A stretch of 64,000 bases of DNA from Subtercola lobariae (GCF_014640255.1 NZ_BMGP01000002.1:719958-783957), one strand, 5' to 3'. Shown: positions 16,807 through 26,153, counted from the first letter of the stretch. Made by a program: numbers and translations. The notes: a model not told the origin generated them from the letters alone.

Positions 16807-17831
16807 ACCGACCCGGCTCGTACCCACGGCGGATCGTCTACGCGGGATTCGCCACTCGCCACCACAGCGGCGGTGTGCACGTGATGACTCAGCACGTTCA
16901 GCTGCTGCGCCAGAGCGGCCACGAGGCCTGGTTGTGGCTGCCCGATGAGGATGATCGTACCGACTGGATCGCGGATGATGTGCCGATGCTGTTCGGCGCA
17001 ACCACTCCGATCGGCGCCGATGACCTCCTGGTGCTGCCAGAGACACCAACCATCCAGGGCCGCGATCCGGCACTCGGAGCACGCAAGGTCATTTTCAACC
17101 AGAACCATTTCTACACCTTCGCCGCAGGAGAATCCGATGCGAACTTTCCCGGCTGGTTACCCGCGCCGGCGATCTGGGCTGTGACGGCCGAGAGTCGTAA
17201 TGTGCTGGCCGCCGCCCTCCCCGAACTGCCGGTGCGCGTGGTGCCCAACCCGGTAGACGGAGAACTGTTCGCCCCCGCCCCAGGCCAGGCCAGGCCATTC
17301 AGGGTGAGCTGGTTTTCCAAGAAACGGCCGCGGGAGGCCTCGCTGCTGAAACGGCTGCTGGCGAACGATCCGCGGCTTTCGAGGGTGGAGCTTGTGGAGC
17401 TGGTCCAAGCCCCGCGGGCGGAGGTGGCCGCCACCCTGGCAACTTCCGCTGTATTCATCGCGCTCGGGCACACCGAAAGCTTCGGTCTGCCGGTCGCCGA
17501 GGCGCTGGCGTCAGGCTGTCTCGTAGTCGGTTACGACGGCGGCGGCGGTCACGAGCTGTTCGAGGCACCCGGAGCGTGGCGAGTGCCGGATCAGCGACCG
17601 CTGCTCATCCGCGACCAGGTGGCAGAGCTGATCCAGAATATCGACGCTTTGGCTCCGCTGCGCGCCGCGAACCGCTCCTGGGTGCTGGAGCGCAACTCGT
17701 TCGCTCAAACCGATGCGGCGCTACAGGAGGCCGTTGCTGCCGCGTGGGCTGGGCCCGGCGACGATGCCTTGGCCGTGCATCCGGTCGCCTGGCTCGATAG
17801 CCTCGGCCCGAACTTCACCGCCTACGCCTGA
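16800..17831 (+). CDS. Glycosyltransferase family 4-like
   Basis: 343 residues, GT-B fold. The N-terminal domain opens RIVYAGFATRHHSGGVHVM; the C-terminal donor domain has VRVVPNPVDGELF, then ALGHTESFGLPVAEALASG, the conserved EX7E region of GT4. The start at 16800 is set by the overlap with the preceding stop. Works with the GT2 partner on the same glycan or glycoconjugate; acceptor unknown. Confidence 0.8.
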   Translation: MVNRPGSYPRRIVYAGFATRHHSGGVHVMTQHVQLLRQSGHEAWLWLPDEDDRTDWIADDVPMLFGATTPIGADDLLVLPETPTIQGRDPALGARKVIFNQNHFYTFAAGESDANFPGWLPAPAIWAVTAESRNVLAAALPELPVRVVPNPVDGELFAPAPGQARPFRVSWFSKKRPREASLLKRLLANDPRLSRVELVELVQAPRAEVAATLATSAVFIALGHTESFGLPVAEALASGCLVVGYDGGGGHELFEAPGAWRVPDQRPLLIRDQVAELIQNIDALAPLRAANRSWVLERNSFAQTDAALQEAVAAAWAGPGDDALAVHPVAWLDSLGPNFTAYA

Positions 17832-17849
17832 GGGTCACGCCCTGACGGG

Positions 17850-18764
17850 TCAGTAGGCGCCCTTCACGACGTTGACGAGGTCTTCGCCAGCCAGGTACCG
17901 TCGCACCTGTGCGTTGACCAGCGCGAAGGCTCGCGCACCGGCCTGCGAGATGGAGCCGGCCGCGTGCGGGGTGATGATCAGGTTCGGTGCCTTCCACAGC
18001 GGGTGGCCAGCGGGCAGCGGCTCCGGCTCCATCACGTCTAGGGCGGCGCGCAGCCGACCTGTCGTCAATTCGGCGAGTAGCGCGGCGGTGTCGACGACCT
18101 TGCCTCGAGCGACGTTGACGAGCACGGCGCCATCGGGCATCCGGCCCAGAAACTCGGCGTCGACCAGGTTGGTCGTGTCTGGGGTGAGCGGAACCGTCAG
18201 TACCACCACGTCGGCCTCAGGCAACAAACTCGGCAGCTCTGAGGTGGCATGGATGCCGTCACGTGCCGTATGCGCAACGAGCACCGGGTCGGCGTCGAAG
18301 CTCCGCAGCCGTCGGGCCGTCTGTTCACCGAGGTCACCGGCTCCGATGATCAGAACGCGCTTGTCGCGCAGGTCATCGGCCTCCAGAGGCTCCCAGTTGC
18401 CCTGGCGCTGCGCCTCCACGAAGTGGGGCAGTCGACGAAGCGTGGCCAGGATGACCGTCATAACCAGCTCGGCGACCGCCGAGCCGTGCACGCCGCGCGC
18501 GGTGCATAGAGTGACACCGTTCGGTACGAATTCGAGAATGTCCTCCACGCCCGCACTCGTCAGCTGAGTGACCTCGAGCTTCGGCATTGCCTGGAACTTG
18601 GCGGCGAGGTTCGTGGAGTCCTCGACCTGCGGCACCCAGAAGACGGTCTCCGCCAGCCGTTCGGGTTTGTCGCCTTCGCCGTTCCAGACGATCACCTCGA
18701 CCCCGTCGGGGAGGGATCCGAGGAGTTCTCGAGCATTTGGATCGGGTACGCACACGACAGTCAT
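17850..18764 (-). CDS. D-isomer-specific 2-hydroxyacid dehydrogenase
   Basis: 304 residues with the two-domain fold. NAD motif VLIIGAGDLGEQTARRL (about residue 140), catalytic Arg in VNVARGKVVDTAAL, Glu in LDVMEPEPLP and His in NLIITPHAAGS. Family members reduce glyoxylate, hydroxypyruvate or longer 2-oxo sugar acids. The ATG at 18764 starts the substrate-domain strand. Convergent with the GT4 gene and divergent from the aldonolactone oxidase gene, which suggests a sugar-acid substrate; inferred. Confidence 0.85.
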   Translation of the reverse strand: MTVVCVPDPNARELLGSLPDGVEVIVWNGEGDKPERLAETVFWVPQVEDSTNLAAKFQAMPKLEVTQLTSAGVEDILEFVPNGVTLCTARGVHGSAVAELVMTVILATLRRLPHFVEAQRQGNWEPLEADDLRDKRVLIIGAGDLGEQTARRLRSFDADPVLVAHTARDGIHATSELPSLLPEADVVVLTVPLTPDTTNLVDAEFLGRMPDGAVLVNVARGKVVDTAALLAELTTGRLRAALDVMEPEPLPAGHPLWKAPNLIITPHAAGSISQAGARAFALVNAQVRRYLAGEDLVNVVKGAY

Positions 18765-18954
18765 TGATCCAGCGTAGTCAACGGCGTTGTTGGGCCTTGG
18801 CGTACTGCGTAACGGACTTCTACACAAGGTGGAAGCTCGCACACCGGGAGTACTTAGAATGCCAGTAGGCACCGGCACATTCGTCTGCCGGTGAACAGCT
18901 CTGCGGATCAGTGCGGCTCCAAAGACACGACCGAACGTGAACAGGAGACGCGCC

Positions 18955-20337
18955 ATGACGACCACGCCGCTCGCCTACCCTCGTCAAGAGCTGCAGCTCA
19001 CCGGTGAGGATTCTCGGCTCCGCAATTGGGCCAAGAACTCGAGGCTTGGTCCACCCGGCTCAGTCGTCGCCCCGGCCACTGAGGCGGAGCTGTGCGACTT
19101 CCTTTCCACCAGCCACGGCCCGGTCAGGATGATCGGCAGCCGAATGTCGCCCGGCAGAATGATCGAGGTCGCGAACGGCAGCGGCACACTGCTCGATCTG
19201 AGCAAGCTCAGCGGCCTGATCTCTAGCACCGACGACACCGTGACCTTCGCCGGTTCGACCTCCTTGGCCGCCGTGTACGCCTTCTTGTTGGCACGAGGGC
19301 AGATGCTGCCCGCTTCGCCCGGGGTGATCGCCGAGCAGACGTTGGCCGGCGCCCTCTGCACCGGCACCCATGGTCAGGGCCTCGAGCAGAGCACGATTGC
19401 CGGCGCAGCACTGTCGATTCGGATGGTACTGGCCGATGGCACGGTGGCGGAGTTCGACCGCGAGCATCCACACTTCCCCGCCATCCAGCTCAGCCTCGGC
19501 TCGCTGGGAGTCATTACGGCCGTGACGCTGCGTGCGCGGGAGTCGGTGATCTACACCTGCCTCAAGAACGCCGTCGACGCCGACAACCTGGAAGCAGACC
19601 TAGAGACGTGGAACCGGGAGAACAGCCTGGTGAAGGTGTGGTGGTTTCCCCAAGAGAACCAGGTGCAGGTCTGGACTGCCAACGAGGCCACCGACGACGA
19701 GATTCAGCGTTACCGAGCAGGCGGTGGAGAGCTGCTCGCGCACACGAACACCAACAAGGCGATGAACGACACCGTGGAATCGACGCTCCGCCAGTTGCGC
19801 GACGATACCAAAGGGGTCGCCGACGACGGTAAACCGCTACGTACCGTGACCCGGTTTCGCGACTTCACCGATGTCACGGGTGATGTCTACCAGGTGTTCT
19901 GCCGGGGAATCGCCACGCCGCAGATTAACGTCGAAATCGGCATCCCGCTGGCCCGGGCCGGAGAAGTGATCAGCACGATCAAGCAGTGGCACGCCGAGAC
20001 TCGCCCCCGGATGCACTACCCGGTCATTTTGCGCTGCACCGGCCCGTCAGACGGATGGCTGAGCCCTTCACACGATCAAGACACCTGCTACTTCGGCTTC
20101 GTGGTCTACTACGCGGCCGACGGTTCGCTGTCTGAGGAGGGCGCGGACTTCCTCAGGGCAGTGGAAAAGACCTTGGCCGAGCAGGGTGGCCGGCCCCACT
20201 GGGGCAAGTACTTCGACGAGTCTCTGTACCACTGGCCGGCGCTCTATCCTCAGTGGGAAGCCTTCCGCCGGGTGCGTGAGGCGCTCGACCCGCAGCACCG
20301 CTTCGCCAATACGTTCACTGCGGCACTGCTCGACTGA
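18955..20337 (+). CDS. FAD-binding aldonolactone oxidase-type oxidoreductase
   Basis: 460 residues. The N-terminal VAO/PCMH FAD domain includes VRMIGSRMSPGRMIE, ASPGVIAEQTLAGALCTGTH and SLGSLGVITAVTLRA; the C-terminal ALO domain ends with the diagnostic HWGKYF and the DPQHRFAN tail. Aldonolactone oxidases oxidise L-gulono-, L-galactono- or D-arabinono-1,4-lactone to ascorbate-type products. The usual GHS histidine that tethers FAD is replaced here by SRM, so FAD is probably non-covalent. AGGAG lies just before the ATG. Followed after 33 bp by GT8. Confidence 0.85.
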   Translation: MTTTPLAYPRQELQLTGEDSRLRNWAKNSRLGPPGSVVAPATEAELCDFLSTSHGPVRMIGSRMSPGRMIEVANGSGTLLDLSKLSGLISSTDDTVTFAGSTSLAAVYAFLLARGQMLPASPGVIAEQTLAGALCTGTHGQGLEQSTIAGAALSIRMVLADGTVAEFDREHPHFPAIQLSLGSLGVITAVTLRARESVIYTCLKNAVDADNLEADLETWNRENSLVKVWWFPQENQVQVWTANEATDDEIQRYRAGGGELLAHTNTNKAMNDTVESTLRQLRDDTKGVADDGKPLRTVTRFRDFTDVTGDVYQVFCRGIATPQINVEIGIPLARAGEVISTIKQWHAETRPRMHYPVILRCTGPSDGWLSPSHDQDTCYFGFVVYYAADGSLSEEGADFLRAVEKTLAEQGGRPHWGKYFDESLYHWPALYPQWEAFRRVREALDPQHRFANTFTAALLD

Positions 20338-20370
20338 CCCGGCCCGGCCGCCATGACAGGAGTACCGCCG

Positions 20371-21204
20371 ATGAACGCTTGGGTGACGTTGCTGACGCAA
20401 CCTAACTATCTGGTCGGGGTTCGCACGCTGCGGGCCTCGCTGGCAGCATCGGGCAGCGAGGCGCCTCTCGTTGTCATGGTCACCGAGGGAATCGACGAGC
20501 AGACCCGCGATCTCCTCCGAGACGACGGATGCCTCGTTCGCGACGTGGCGCCGCTGCGCCCGGCCGGCGGATCGGCCGACAGCTACGCCAACTCCCGGTT
20601 CGCCGAGGTGTGGACCAAGCTCGCCGTCTGGGGGCTCACCGAGTTCGAGCGCGTCGTTTTTCTCGACGCCGACATGTTGGTGACCCAGAACATGGACGAG
20701 CTGTTCTCGCTCGATCTGGCCGACGGGGCCATCGCGGCCTGCCACGCCTGCCGGTGCAACCCCAACCGAATCGCGAGCTATCCGCCGAGCTGGGCGCCTG
20801 AGAACTGCTTCTACACCCACTGCCGAGGCGAGGATCACGTCACCGAACCGGGAGCGACCGACAACTACCTGAATGGCGGATTTCTTGTGTTGTCTCCCGA
20901 CGAGGCTGTCTTCGAGGCCATGGTGGGGTGGTTGGCAGACGTAGACGATCTGTCAGACTATCCGTTCGCCGAACAGGACTTCCTCAACGAGTTCTACTCA
21001 GGCCGCTGGCGCCCGCTGCCCTATGTGTACAACGCGCTGAAGACCCTGCCGCACCAGCACCCGTCGGTCTGGAACCTGGCGTCGGTGAAGAACATCCACT
21101 ACATCATCGACAAGCCGTGGGAGAAGCCACTCGACTCGACTGATCGTTACTTCGAGGTCAACCGGCTCTGGTGGAACATGGCCAACACCCTGGAGACCAA
21201 ATAG
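20371..21204 (+). CDS. Glycosyltransferase family 8 (glycogenin/galactinol synthase-like)
   Basis: 277 residues. Start NAWVTLLTQPNYLVGVRTLR, metal motif VFLDADMLV (about residues 92-100), LNGGFLVLSP, FAEQDFLNEF and the C-terminal HYIIDKPWE, the glycogenin/galactinol synthase signature. The ATG at 20371 has AGGAG about 8 bases upstream. Transfers a hexose from a nucleotide sugar to a small acceptor or to itself; here the acceptor could be the product of the preceding lactone oxidase. That link is inferred from the operon. Confidence 0.8.
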   Translation: MNAWVTLLTQPNYLVGVRTLRASLAASGSEAPLVVMVTEGIDEQTRDLLRDDGCLVRDVAPLRPAGGSADSYANSRFAEVWTKLAVWGLTEFERVVFLDADMLVTQNMDELFSLDLADGAIAACHACRCNPNRIASYPPSWAPENCFYTHCRGEDHVTEPGATDNYLNGGFLVLSPDEAVFEAMVGWLADVDDLSDYPFAEQDFLNEFYSGRWRPLPYVYNALKTLPHQHPSVWNLASVKNIHYIIDKPWEKPLDSTDRYFEVNRLWWNMANTLETK

Positions 21205-21327
21205 CAGACAGTGCCGGTGAAGCCTTCCGTGACGCCGAGCACGTTCCATCCGAGCTCTCGTGTATCGGTGAGCAATTTTACCCGGTGGCCTTTGCGCTCA
21301 CGACATTGCGGAATCCCCGTGAAGCGG

Positions 21328-21711
21328 TCAGTTTTGTGTATGCGCCGTCATCATTATCGAAACCAGGATGTTTTCTAGAACCGGCCCGAGCCTGGCCACG
21401 GCGCGGGCAGGAGGCGCGGAGTCAAAGAAGTCCGCGTACGCCTCGTTCATGCCTACGAAATCAGCCGGTTGGGCAAGTAGGACCGTAACCAGCGTCACGT
21501 CAGCAAGAGTGCTTCCACCTGCGTGGAGGACCGCCTCGCAATTACGCAGCGCTTGCTGAGTCTGATCCTGGATTGATGAACCTGCGGGTTGGCCGGTCGC
21601 TACATCGATCCCGACCATCCCCGACACGTAGATCACCGAACCAGCTCGAACACCCTGGCTGTACAGCGGCGAATTTGGCGCATTCTCGGTGCTGATGATT
21701 TCCCTGTCCAC
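21328..21711 (-). CDS. RidA family protein
   Basis: 127 residues: NAPNSPLYSQGVRAGSVIYV, SGMVGIDVATGQPAG, AVLHAGGSTLADVTLVTVLL, and the conserved Arg in PPARAVARLG. It should hydrolyse imine/enamine intermediates. The GTG at 21711 is chosen because the family starts there; no good ribosome site is visible. Divergent from the aminopeptidase-like frame. Confidence 0.8.
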   Translation of the reverse strand: MDREIISTENAPNSPLYSQGVRAGSVIYVSGMVGIDVATGQPAGSSIQDQTQQALRNCEAVLHAGGSTLADVTLVTVLLAQPADFVGMNEAYADFFDSAPPARAVARLGPVLENILVSIMMTAHTQN

Positions 21712-21743
21712 GGGGCAAAGCCTATGCCTGGAGTTCGCACTTT

Positions 21744-22472
21744 TTGAAGGGCACGTGCTGGTCAATTGCGCCCAATTGGTTCTGTTGGCCGCGGTCCGTA
21801 TCATCCTCGAAATCACGGTCACGCTCCCGGCGCACAAGCGAGCTCATCCGCGAAGCTGGTGCTGAGTCGTGCTACGTCGATTACGCGCCATCATTCGGTA
21901 ACGGCCCGTTCGGGCACTACATCTGCACATCTGTCAACGATGCGGTCTTACATGGACGCCCCCACGATTATGAGCTGATCGACGGTGACCTTTTGACCCT
22001 CGATCTTGCGGTCATTCGCGACGGCATCGCGGCAGATTCCGCTCTCAGCTTTCTTGTCGGTTCTTCTCTGCGGCCGGAGAGCTCGGCGATGATCACTGCA
22101 ACAGAAGACGCACTCAAGGCTGGCATCGCGGCAGCGCGCCCCGACGCGCGCATCGGTGACATCTCGCACGCGATCGGAACGTCGCTCAGCGCGGCCGGCT
22201 ACGAAATCAATCTCCAGTTCGGGGGCCACGGCATCGGCTCGACAATGCACCAAGATCCGCACATCGCGAACACTGGCCGACCCGGTCGCGGCTACAAACT
22301 GCGGCCCGGGCTTCTTCTCGCTCTAGAACCATGGGTCATGGGCGATACGTTCGACCTCATAACCGACACCGACGGATGGACACTGAAAAGCGCCACAGGA
22401 GCCCGCGCGGCGCACAGTGAGCACACCGTCGCCATCACCCCTCATGGCGCCGAGATACTCACCCTCCCGTAA
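21744..22472 (+). CDS. Type I methionine aminopeptidase-like, 5'-truncated (possible pseudogene)
   Basis: Similarity to methionine aminopeptidase begins only at about 21834 (ELIREAGAESCYVDYAPSFG). The first 40 or so family residues are missing and the preceding codons look non-coding. All metal and catalytic positions survive: FGHYICTSVNDAV, LDLAVIRDGIAADSA, GGHGIGSTMHQDPHI, LALEPWV and AHSEHTVAI. The start codon is therefore unknown. It could be a recently beheaded gene or a minimal variant. Confidence 0.6.
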   Translation: MKGTCWSIAPNWFCWPRSVSSSKSRSRSRRTSELIREAGAESCYVDYAPSFGNGPFGHYICTSVNDAVLHGRPHDYELIDGDLLTLDLAVIRDGIAADSALSFLVGSSLRPESSAMITATEDALKAGIAAARPDARIGDISHAIGTSLSAAGYEINLQFGGHGIGSTMHQDPHIANTGRPGRGYKLRPGLLLALEPWVMGDTFDLITDTDGWTLKSATGARAAHSEHTVAITPHGAEILTLP

Positions 22473-22577
22473 TGACATTTCGGTGTGAGAGCGGCCGCGG
22501 CGAATCGGCGACCGCTGAGGTAGCGAAGATCGGCAAGTTAAGAAGTGGCGCGAGTTCGGTGGCGATTGGCGCCTCGA

Positions 22578-23159
22578 TCATGCGGATGTTCCTTCGGTCG
22601 GCCAGGTCGTGAGCGCACGGTCGAGCGCGTCGACTGCGGCGAGCCACGACTCCTCGTATGGATCGGGTCGGTGACTGAACGCGCCCGATCGGGTCAGCGC
22701 GAGCAGACCGTTGACCGTCGCGCCAACAAGCCGGGAAGCGTGGATGACCGCGTCAGCAGGCACTGGATAACCCCGAATTACGGCAATAGTAAGTGACCCG
22801 ACCTTGGCCTTCTCGGCTGATTGCGCGGTCTGCGCTGATGTGTTGCGCTGAAGCGCTTGCCATGCCCCGGGATGCTCGTCGGCGTAAGCACGATGCGCCT
22901 CGACAAAGCCGCGCAGCGCTTCTTTCGCCGATCGGCCCGCGATCTCGTCACCGAGCCGCGCCCCTAGTTCACCCAACGCGACTCGCTGGAGCCCGTCGAG
23001 AAGTGCATCGCGATCTGTGATGTGCTCATAGAGACTGGCGGGCTGCACGCCGAGCCGACGGGCGACGGCGGCCACAGTGACGGCGTCGAAACCGGCACTG
23101 TCGGCCAAAGTAGCGGCAGCGGCCAAAACGGCCGCCTCCGAAAGATTCGCTCGGGGCAC
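22578..23159 (-). CDS. TetR family transcriptional regulator
   Basis: 193 residues. HTH at about 8-55 (AVLAAAATLADSAGFDAVTV, AAVARRLGVQPASLYEHI), then a WHG/TetR_C_33-like effector domain (AYADEHPGAWQAL). Divergent from an MFS importer, with a perfect palindrome between them, so it probably represses the importer-amidohydrolase operon. Confidence 0.85.
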   Translation of the reverse strand: MPRANLSEAAVLAAAATLADSAGFDAVTVAAVARRLGVQPASLYEHITDRDALLDGLQRVALGELGARLGDEIAGRSAKEALRGFVEAHRAYADEHPGAWQALQRNTSAQTAQSAEKAKVGSLTIAVIRGYPVPADAVIHASRLVGATVNGLLALTRSGAFSHRPDPYEESWLAAVDALDRALTTWPTEGTSA

Positions 23160-23186
23160 GGATCAAGCATATATCGGCAGGCTATC

Positions 23187-23203
23187 TCCTACATATCGTA
23201 GGA
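23187..23203. promoter_or_regulatory. TetR operator palindrome
   Basis: TCCTAC, 5-bp spacer ATATC, GTAGGA: perfect 6-bp arms, 28 bp from the TetR start. A second 10-bp palindrome, GGTATATACC, lies at 23237-23246 closer to the MFS gene. Confidence 0.6.
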
Positions 23204-23293
23204 TTAACCCTTGCGGTCGTAGAAAACCATCATTATGGTATATACCGTTGAGCATCTTGCTAACGCAGCGGACCCACAATGGAGAGGGATCAT

Positions 23294-24706
23294 ATGCCAG
23301 GCGATAATCGGGGCAGAGTCAGCCTTGAACAATTCATCGATCGCACGCCGCTCAGCCGGCGTCAGCGAATCATCATCTTCTTGACCTTCCTCGTTCTTGT
23401 CGCTGACGGCATGGATCTTGCGATTACCGGCTTGGTCTTCCCCCGCCTGATTGTGGAGTGGGGCACAACCATCGGGCAGGTCACGTTCACTGTCACCGCG
23501 GGCGTGCTCGCGCTGGCGGTCGGCGCGATCGTCTCCGGGCCGCTCGCAGACCGGTGGGGGCGCAAGCCGGTTCTTCTGGTCGGCTTTCTGATTTTCACCG
23601 TCGGTACGGCAGCCTTGGGTGTGAGTGGCAACATCGAAGTGTTCATCGTCTTGCGCATCATTTCAAGCATCGGGCTCGGCGCCGTGACACCGGTGGCCCT
23701 GACCCTCGTCGCGGACTGGGTTCCCGCGGCTCGGCGGGCACAGATGGTGGCCCTGGCTTTGTCAGGAACTGCTCTCGGCACGATCGTCGGGTCGTACCTC
23801 TCGTCGCTGTTGATTCCGTCATTCGGTTGGCAGACGATGGTCATCGTCGCCGGCCTGCTCCCCCTGCTCGTCGTACCTTTCTTCGTGCGCTCTGTGCCCG
23901 AACCTGCTATCACCCTTCTGAAAAGGGGCCGCCCCGAGGCCGAAATTCGTCGGTCACTGAGTGTGGTCGCCGCTGACTCCAGCCCGATCGACCTGAGTGC
24001 TCCTCGCGTCACCGAAGCCGCCCAGAAGACTCCGTTCGCGATTGTGCTTTCGCGCAAGCTCGTACTGTCTACTGTTCTGATCTGGGTACTCGCCTTCATT
24101 ACTCAGGGCCTGATCATCCTCGTGTTGCAGTATGTGCCGATTTTATTGCAGCAGCACGCTCCAGGTCCCGGGCTGAATACCGCACAGAGCGGGTTGGTCA
24201 TGGCGATGTGGGGATGGGGAAGCCTCGCCGGCCAGGTGGCCGTGTCGTTCCTTCTGAAGAGACTCGATCGATTCGTAACGGGCGTCGTCGCGGCAGTGTG
24301 GACCATCGCCGGCCTGCTGATCGTGGTGATCGGCAATCTCGGATTCGTCGGTCTGATGATCGTGCTCTTGGGCACAGCAATCGGAGCCGCAGCGCTTCCC
24401 ACCGTCACCAACGCGATCGGCGCGATCGCCTACCCAGACGTAGCGCGTGCTACCGGGGTAGGCGCGTCGAGCTTCTTCGGCCGCATCGGTTCGGTCGTCA
24501 GCGGGCTGAGCGGCGGCCTGCTCATAGCTGCGGGCTTCACCCTGCCGATCATGTTCGCCACCCTGACGGTTCCGGTAGCCGTCGTGGGCGTGGCATTCAT
24601 TGGTCTGCGCGCGGAAACACGGCGGCGAGCACGTTCTCGGGCTTCTGCCGAAGGCGATAGGTCTCAGCTCGACCCCGACCTTCCGCTGGCCGCCGAGCAG
24701 AACTGA
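23294..24706 (+). CDS. MFS transporter, aromatic acid:H+ symporter (AAHS)-like
   Basis: 470 residues and 12 helices. The first helix carries DGMDLAITGLVFPRL, the AAHS-type acidic motif; loop 2-3 is GPLADRWGRKPVLL. The family imports benzoate-like acids with protons. The ATG at 23294 has GGAGAGG upstream; an ATG at 23279 is possible. It is followed after 13 bp by an amidohydrolase, so importer and first enzyme probably form one operon. Confidence 0.85.
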   Translation: MPGDNRGRVSLEQFIDRTPLSRRQRIIIFLTFLVLVADGMDLAITGLVFPRLIVEWGTTIGQVTFTVTAGVLALAVGAIVSGPLADRWGRKPVLLVGFLIFTVGTAALGVSGNIEVFIVLRIISSIGLGAVTPVALTLVADWVPAARRAQMVALALSGTALGTIVGSYLSSLLIPSFGWQTMVIVAGLLPLLVVPFFVRSVPEPAITLLKRGRPEAEIRRSLSVVAADSSPIDLSAPRVTEAAQKTPFAIVLSRKLVLSTVLIWVLAFITQGLIILVLQYVPILLQQHAPGPGLNTAQSGLVMAMWGWGSLAGQVAVSFLLKRLDRFVTGVVAAVWTIAGLLIVVIGNLGFVGLMIVLLGTAIGAAALPTVTNAIGAIAYPDVARATGVGASSFFGRIGSVVSGLSGGLLIAAGFTLPIMFATLTVPVAVVGVAFIGLRAETRRRARSRASAEGDRSQLDPDLPLAAEQN

Positions 24707-24719
24707 AAGTGCGACAGAT

Positions 24720-26153
24720 ATGACATTCGATTCAGCGAACGACGAGATCTTCGACCGAATACAGTCCACCGCCGGCGATGCCACTCGCAAACTGCTGCTG
24801 CGCGGCGGCACGATCATCACCATGGATGCTCGGCTAGGCGATTTCGCTCGCGGTGACGTTCTCATCGAGGGCAACGCCATCGTCGACGTGGGGCACGACC
24901 TTTCGTCGGCGGCCACCGACGGCCAGGCGATCGTCGTCGATCTCGACGGCGCCATCGTCATACCCGGCCTGCACGACACGCATCGCCATTCGTGGCAGGG
25001 GCAGTTTCGGCGCCTGCTGCCCGACGCCGATGTCGTCGAGTACAACCGCGTCATGCACCGACTTCTGGCCCCGCTCTACCGCCCAGAAGACATGTACGCC
25101 GGCAATCTCATCAGCGCACTCGGCGCCATCGACAGTGGCATTACCGGCATACTCGATTTCTCGCACAACGCACGTACACCCGAACATTCCGACGCCTCGA
25201 TCGACGCGTGGGAAGATGCCGGAATTCGAGCCATCTACGCTCCCTGCGCGCCGCTCTTCGGCGAATGGCAACACCAATGGCCCAGCGATCTACGGCGCTT
25301 ACGCGAAGAGCGTTTCGCGTCTGCCGATCAACTCGTGAGCCTGCGCTTGGGTGTCTTATCTCAGGCGGTCGGCAAGACCTTGCCGCAGTCAGACGAGGGC
25401 GCGCAACTCAGCGAGAACGCGTTGCGCTTCGCCCGCGAGCTAGGCCTTGCCGTGAGTGTTGACGGCGTCGGCGGCCCGGTTGCCGCAGAGCAGCTCGAGC
25501 GTCTCGGCGCAGCCGGGATGCTCGGCAGCGACACCACGTACATCCACTGTCGAGACCTCACCGACGCCGCATGGCAAGAGATTGTCGCCTCGCGCGGAAA
25601 TGTCTCACTGGCACCGGCATCGGCGGCGCAGTTCGGTCAACCCGGTTCGATCAGCCCCATTCAGAAGGTGTTAGATGTCGGTCTGCGCCCGAGCCTGAGC
25701 CTCGACGTGGAATGCAGTCTTCCCACCGACATGTTCGCGCAAATGCGTTACCTGCTCAACATTCAACGCACCGGCGCCGCCAACGGCCCAGTCGAGAGCC
25801 GGCCAGATGCGCCAACGGCAATCACTGCTCGAGACGTGCTCGAGTTCGCCACGGTGCAAGGCGCCAAAGCGAACGGCCTTCTCGACAGGTGCGGCAGCCT
25901 CACGCCCGGCAAAGATGCTGACATCGTCATCATCCGCGCCGACACCATCAACACGCTCCCCCTCAACAATGCGATCGGCAGCGTCGTTCTCGGCGACACC
26001 AGCAACATCGACAACGTTCTCATCGCCGGGCAGATGCGCAAATGGCGCGGCCATATCGTCTACCACGACATCGAAAAAGTTCGCCGGCTCGTCACAGAAT
26101 CCCGCGATCACCTCATCGAAATCAGCGGATACGACCTCAACATCGTCCGCTGA
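24720..26153 (+). CDS. Amidohydrolase (TrzA/AtzB, chlorohydrolase-like)
   Basis: 477 residues. Composite beta-sandwich around a TIM barrel: LLLRGGTIITMDARLGDFAR, metal motif LHDTHRHSWQGQFRR, IHCRDLTDAAWQEIVASRG, SLDVECSLPTDMFAQMR, and the C-terminal GSLTPGKDADIVIIRAD. Related enzymes deaminate or dehalogenate heterocycles and nucleosides. Encoded right behind an aromatic-acid-type importer, so the imported compound is the likely substrate. The ATG at 24720 follows the MFS stop by 13 bp. Confidence 0.85.
   Translation: MTFDSANDEIFDRIQSTAGDATRKLLLRGGTIITMDARLGDFARGDVLIEGNAIVDVGHDLSSAATDGQAIVVDLDGAIVIPGLHDTHRHSWQGQFRRLLPDADVVEYNRVMHRLLAPLYRPEDMYAGNLISALGAIDSGITGILDFSHNARTPEHSDASIDAWEDAGIRAIYAPCAPLFGEWQHQWPSDLRRLREERFASADQLVSLRLGVLSQAVGKTLPQSDEGAQLSENALRFARELGLAVSVDGVGGPVAAEQLERLGAAGMLGSDTTYIHCRDLTDAAWQEIVASRGNVSLAPASAAQFGQPGSISPIQKVLDVGLRPSLSLDVECSLPTDMFAQMRYLLNIQRTGAANGPVESRPDAPTAITARDVLEFATVQGAKANGLLDRCGSLTPGKDADIVIIRADTINTLPLNNAIGSVVLGDTSNIDNVLIAGQMRKWRGHIVYHDIEKVRRLVTESRDHLIEISGYDLNIVR

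Noticed and set aside
23279..24099. Minus-strand frame over the AAHS-like transporter (23362-24099)
   Set aside because: Thr/Arg-rich antisense shadow with no domain.
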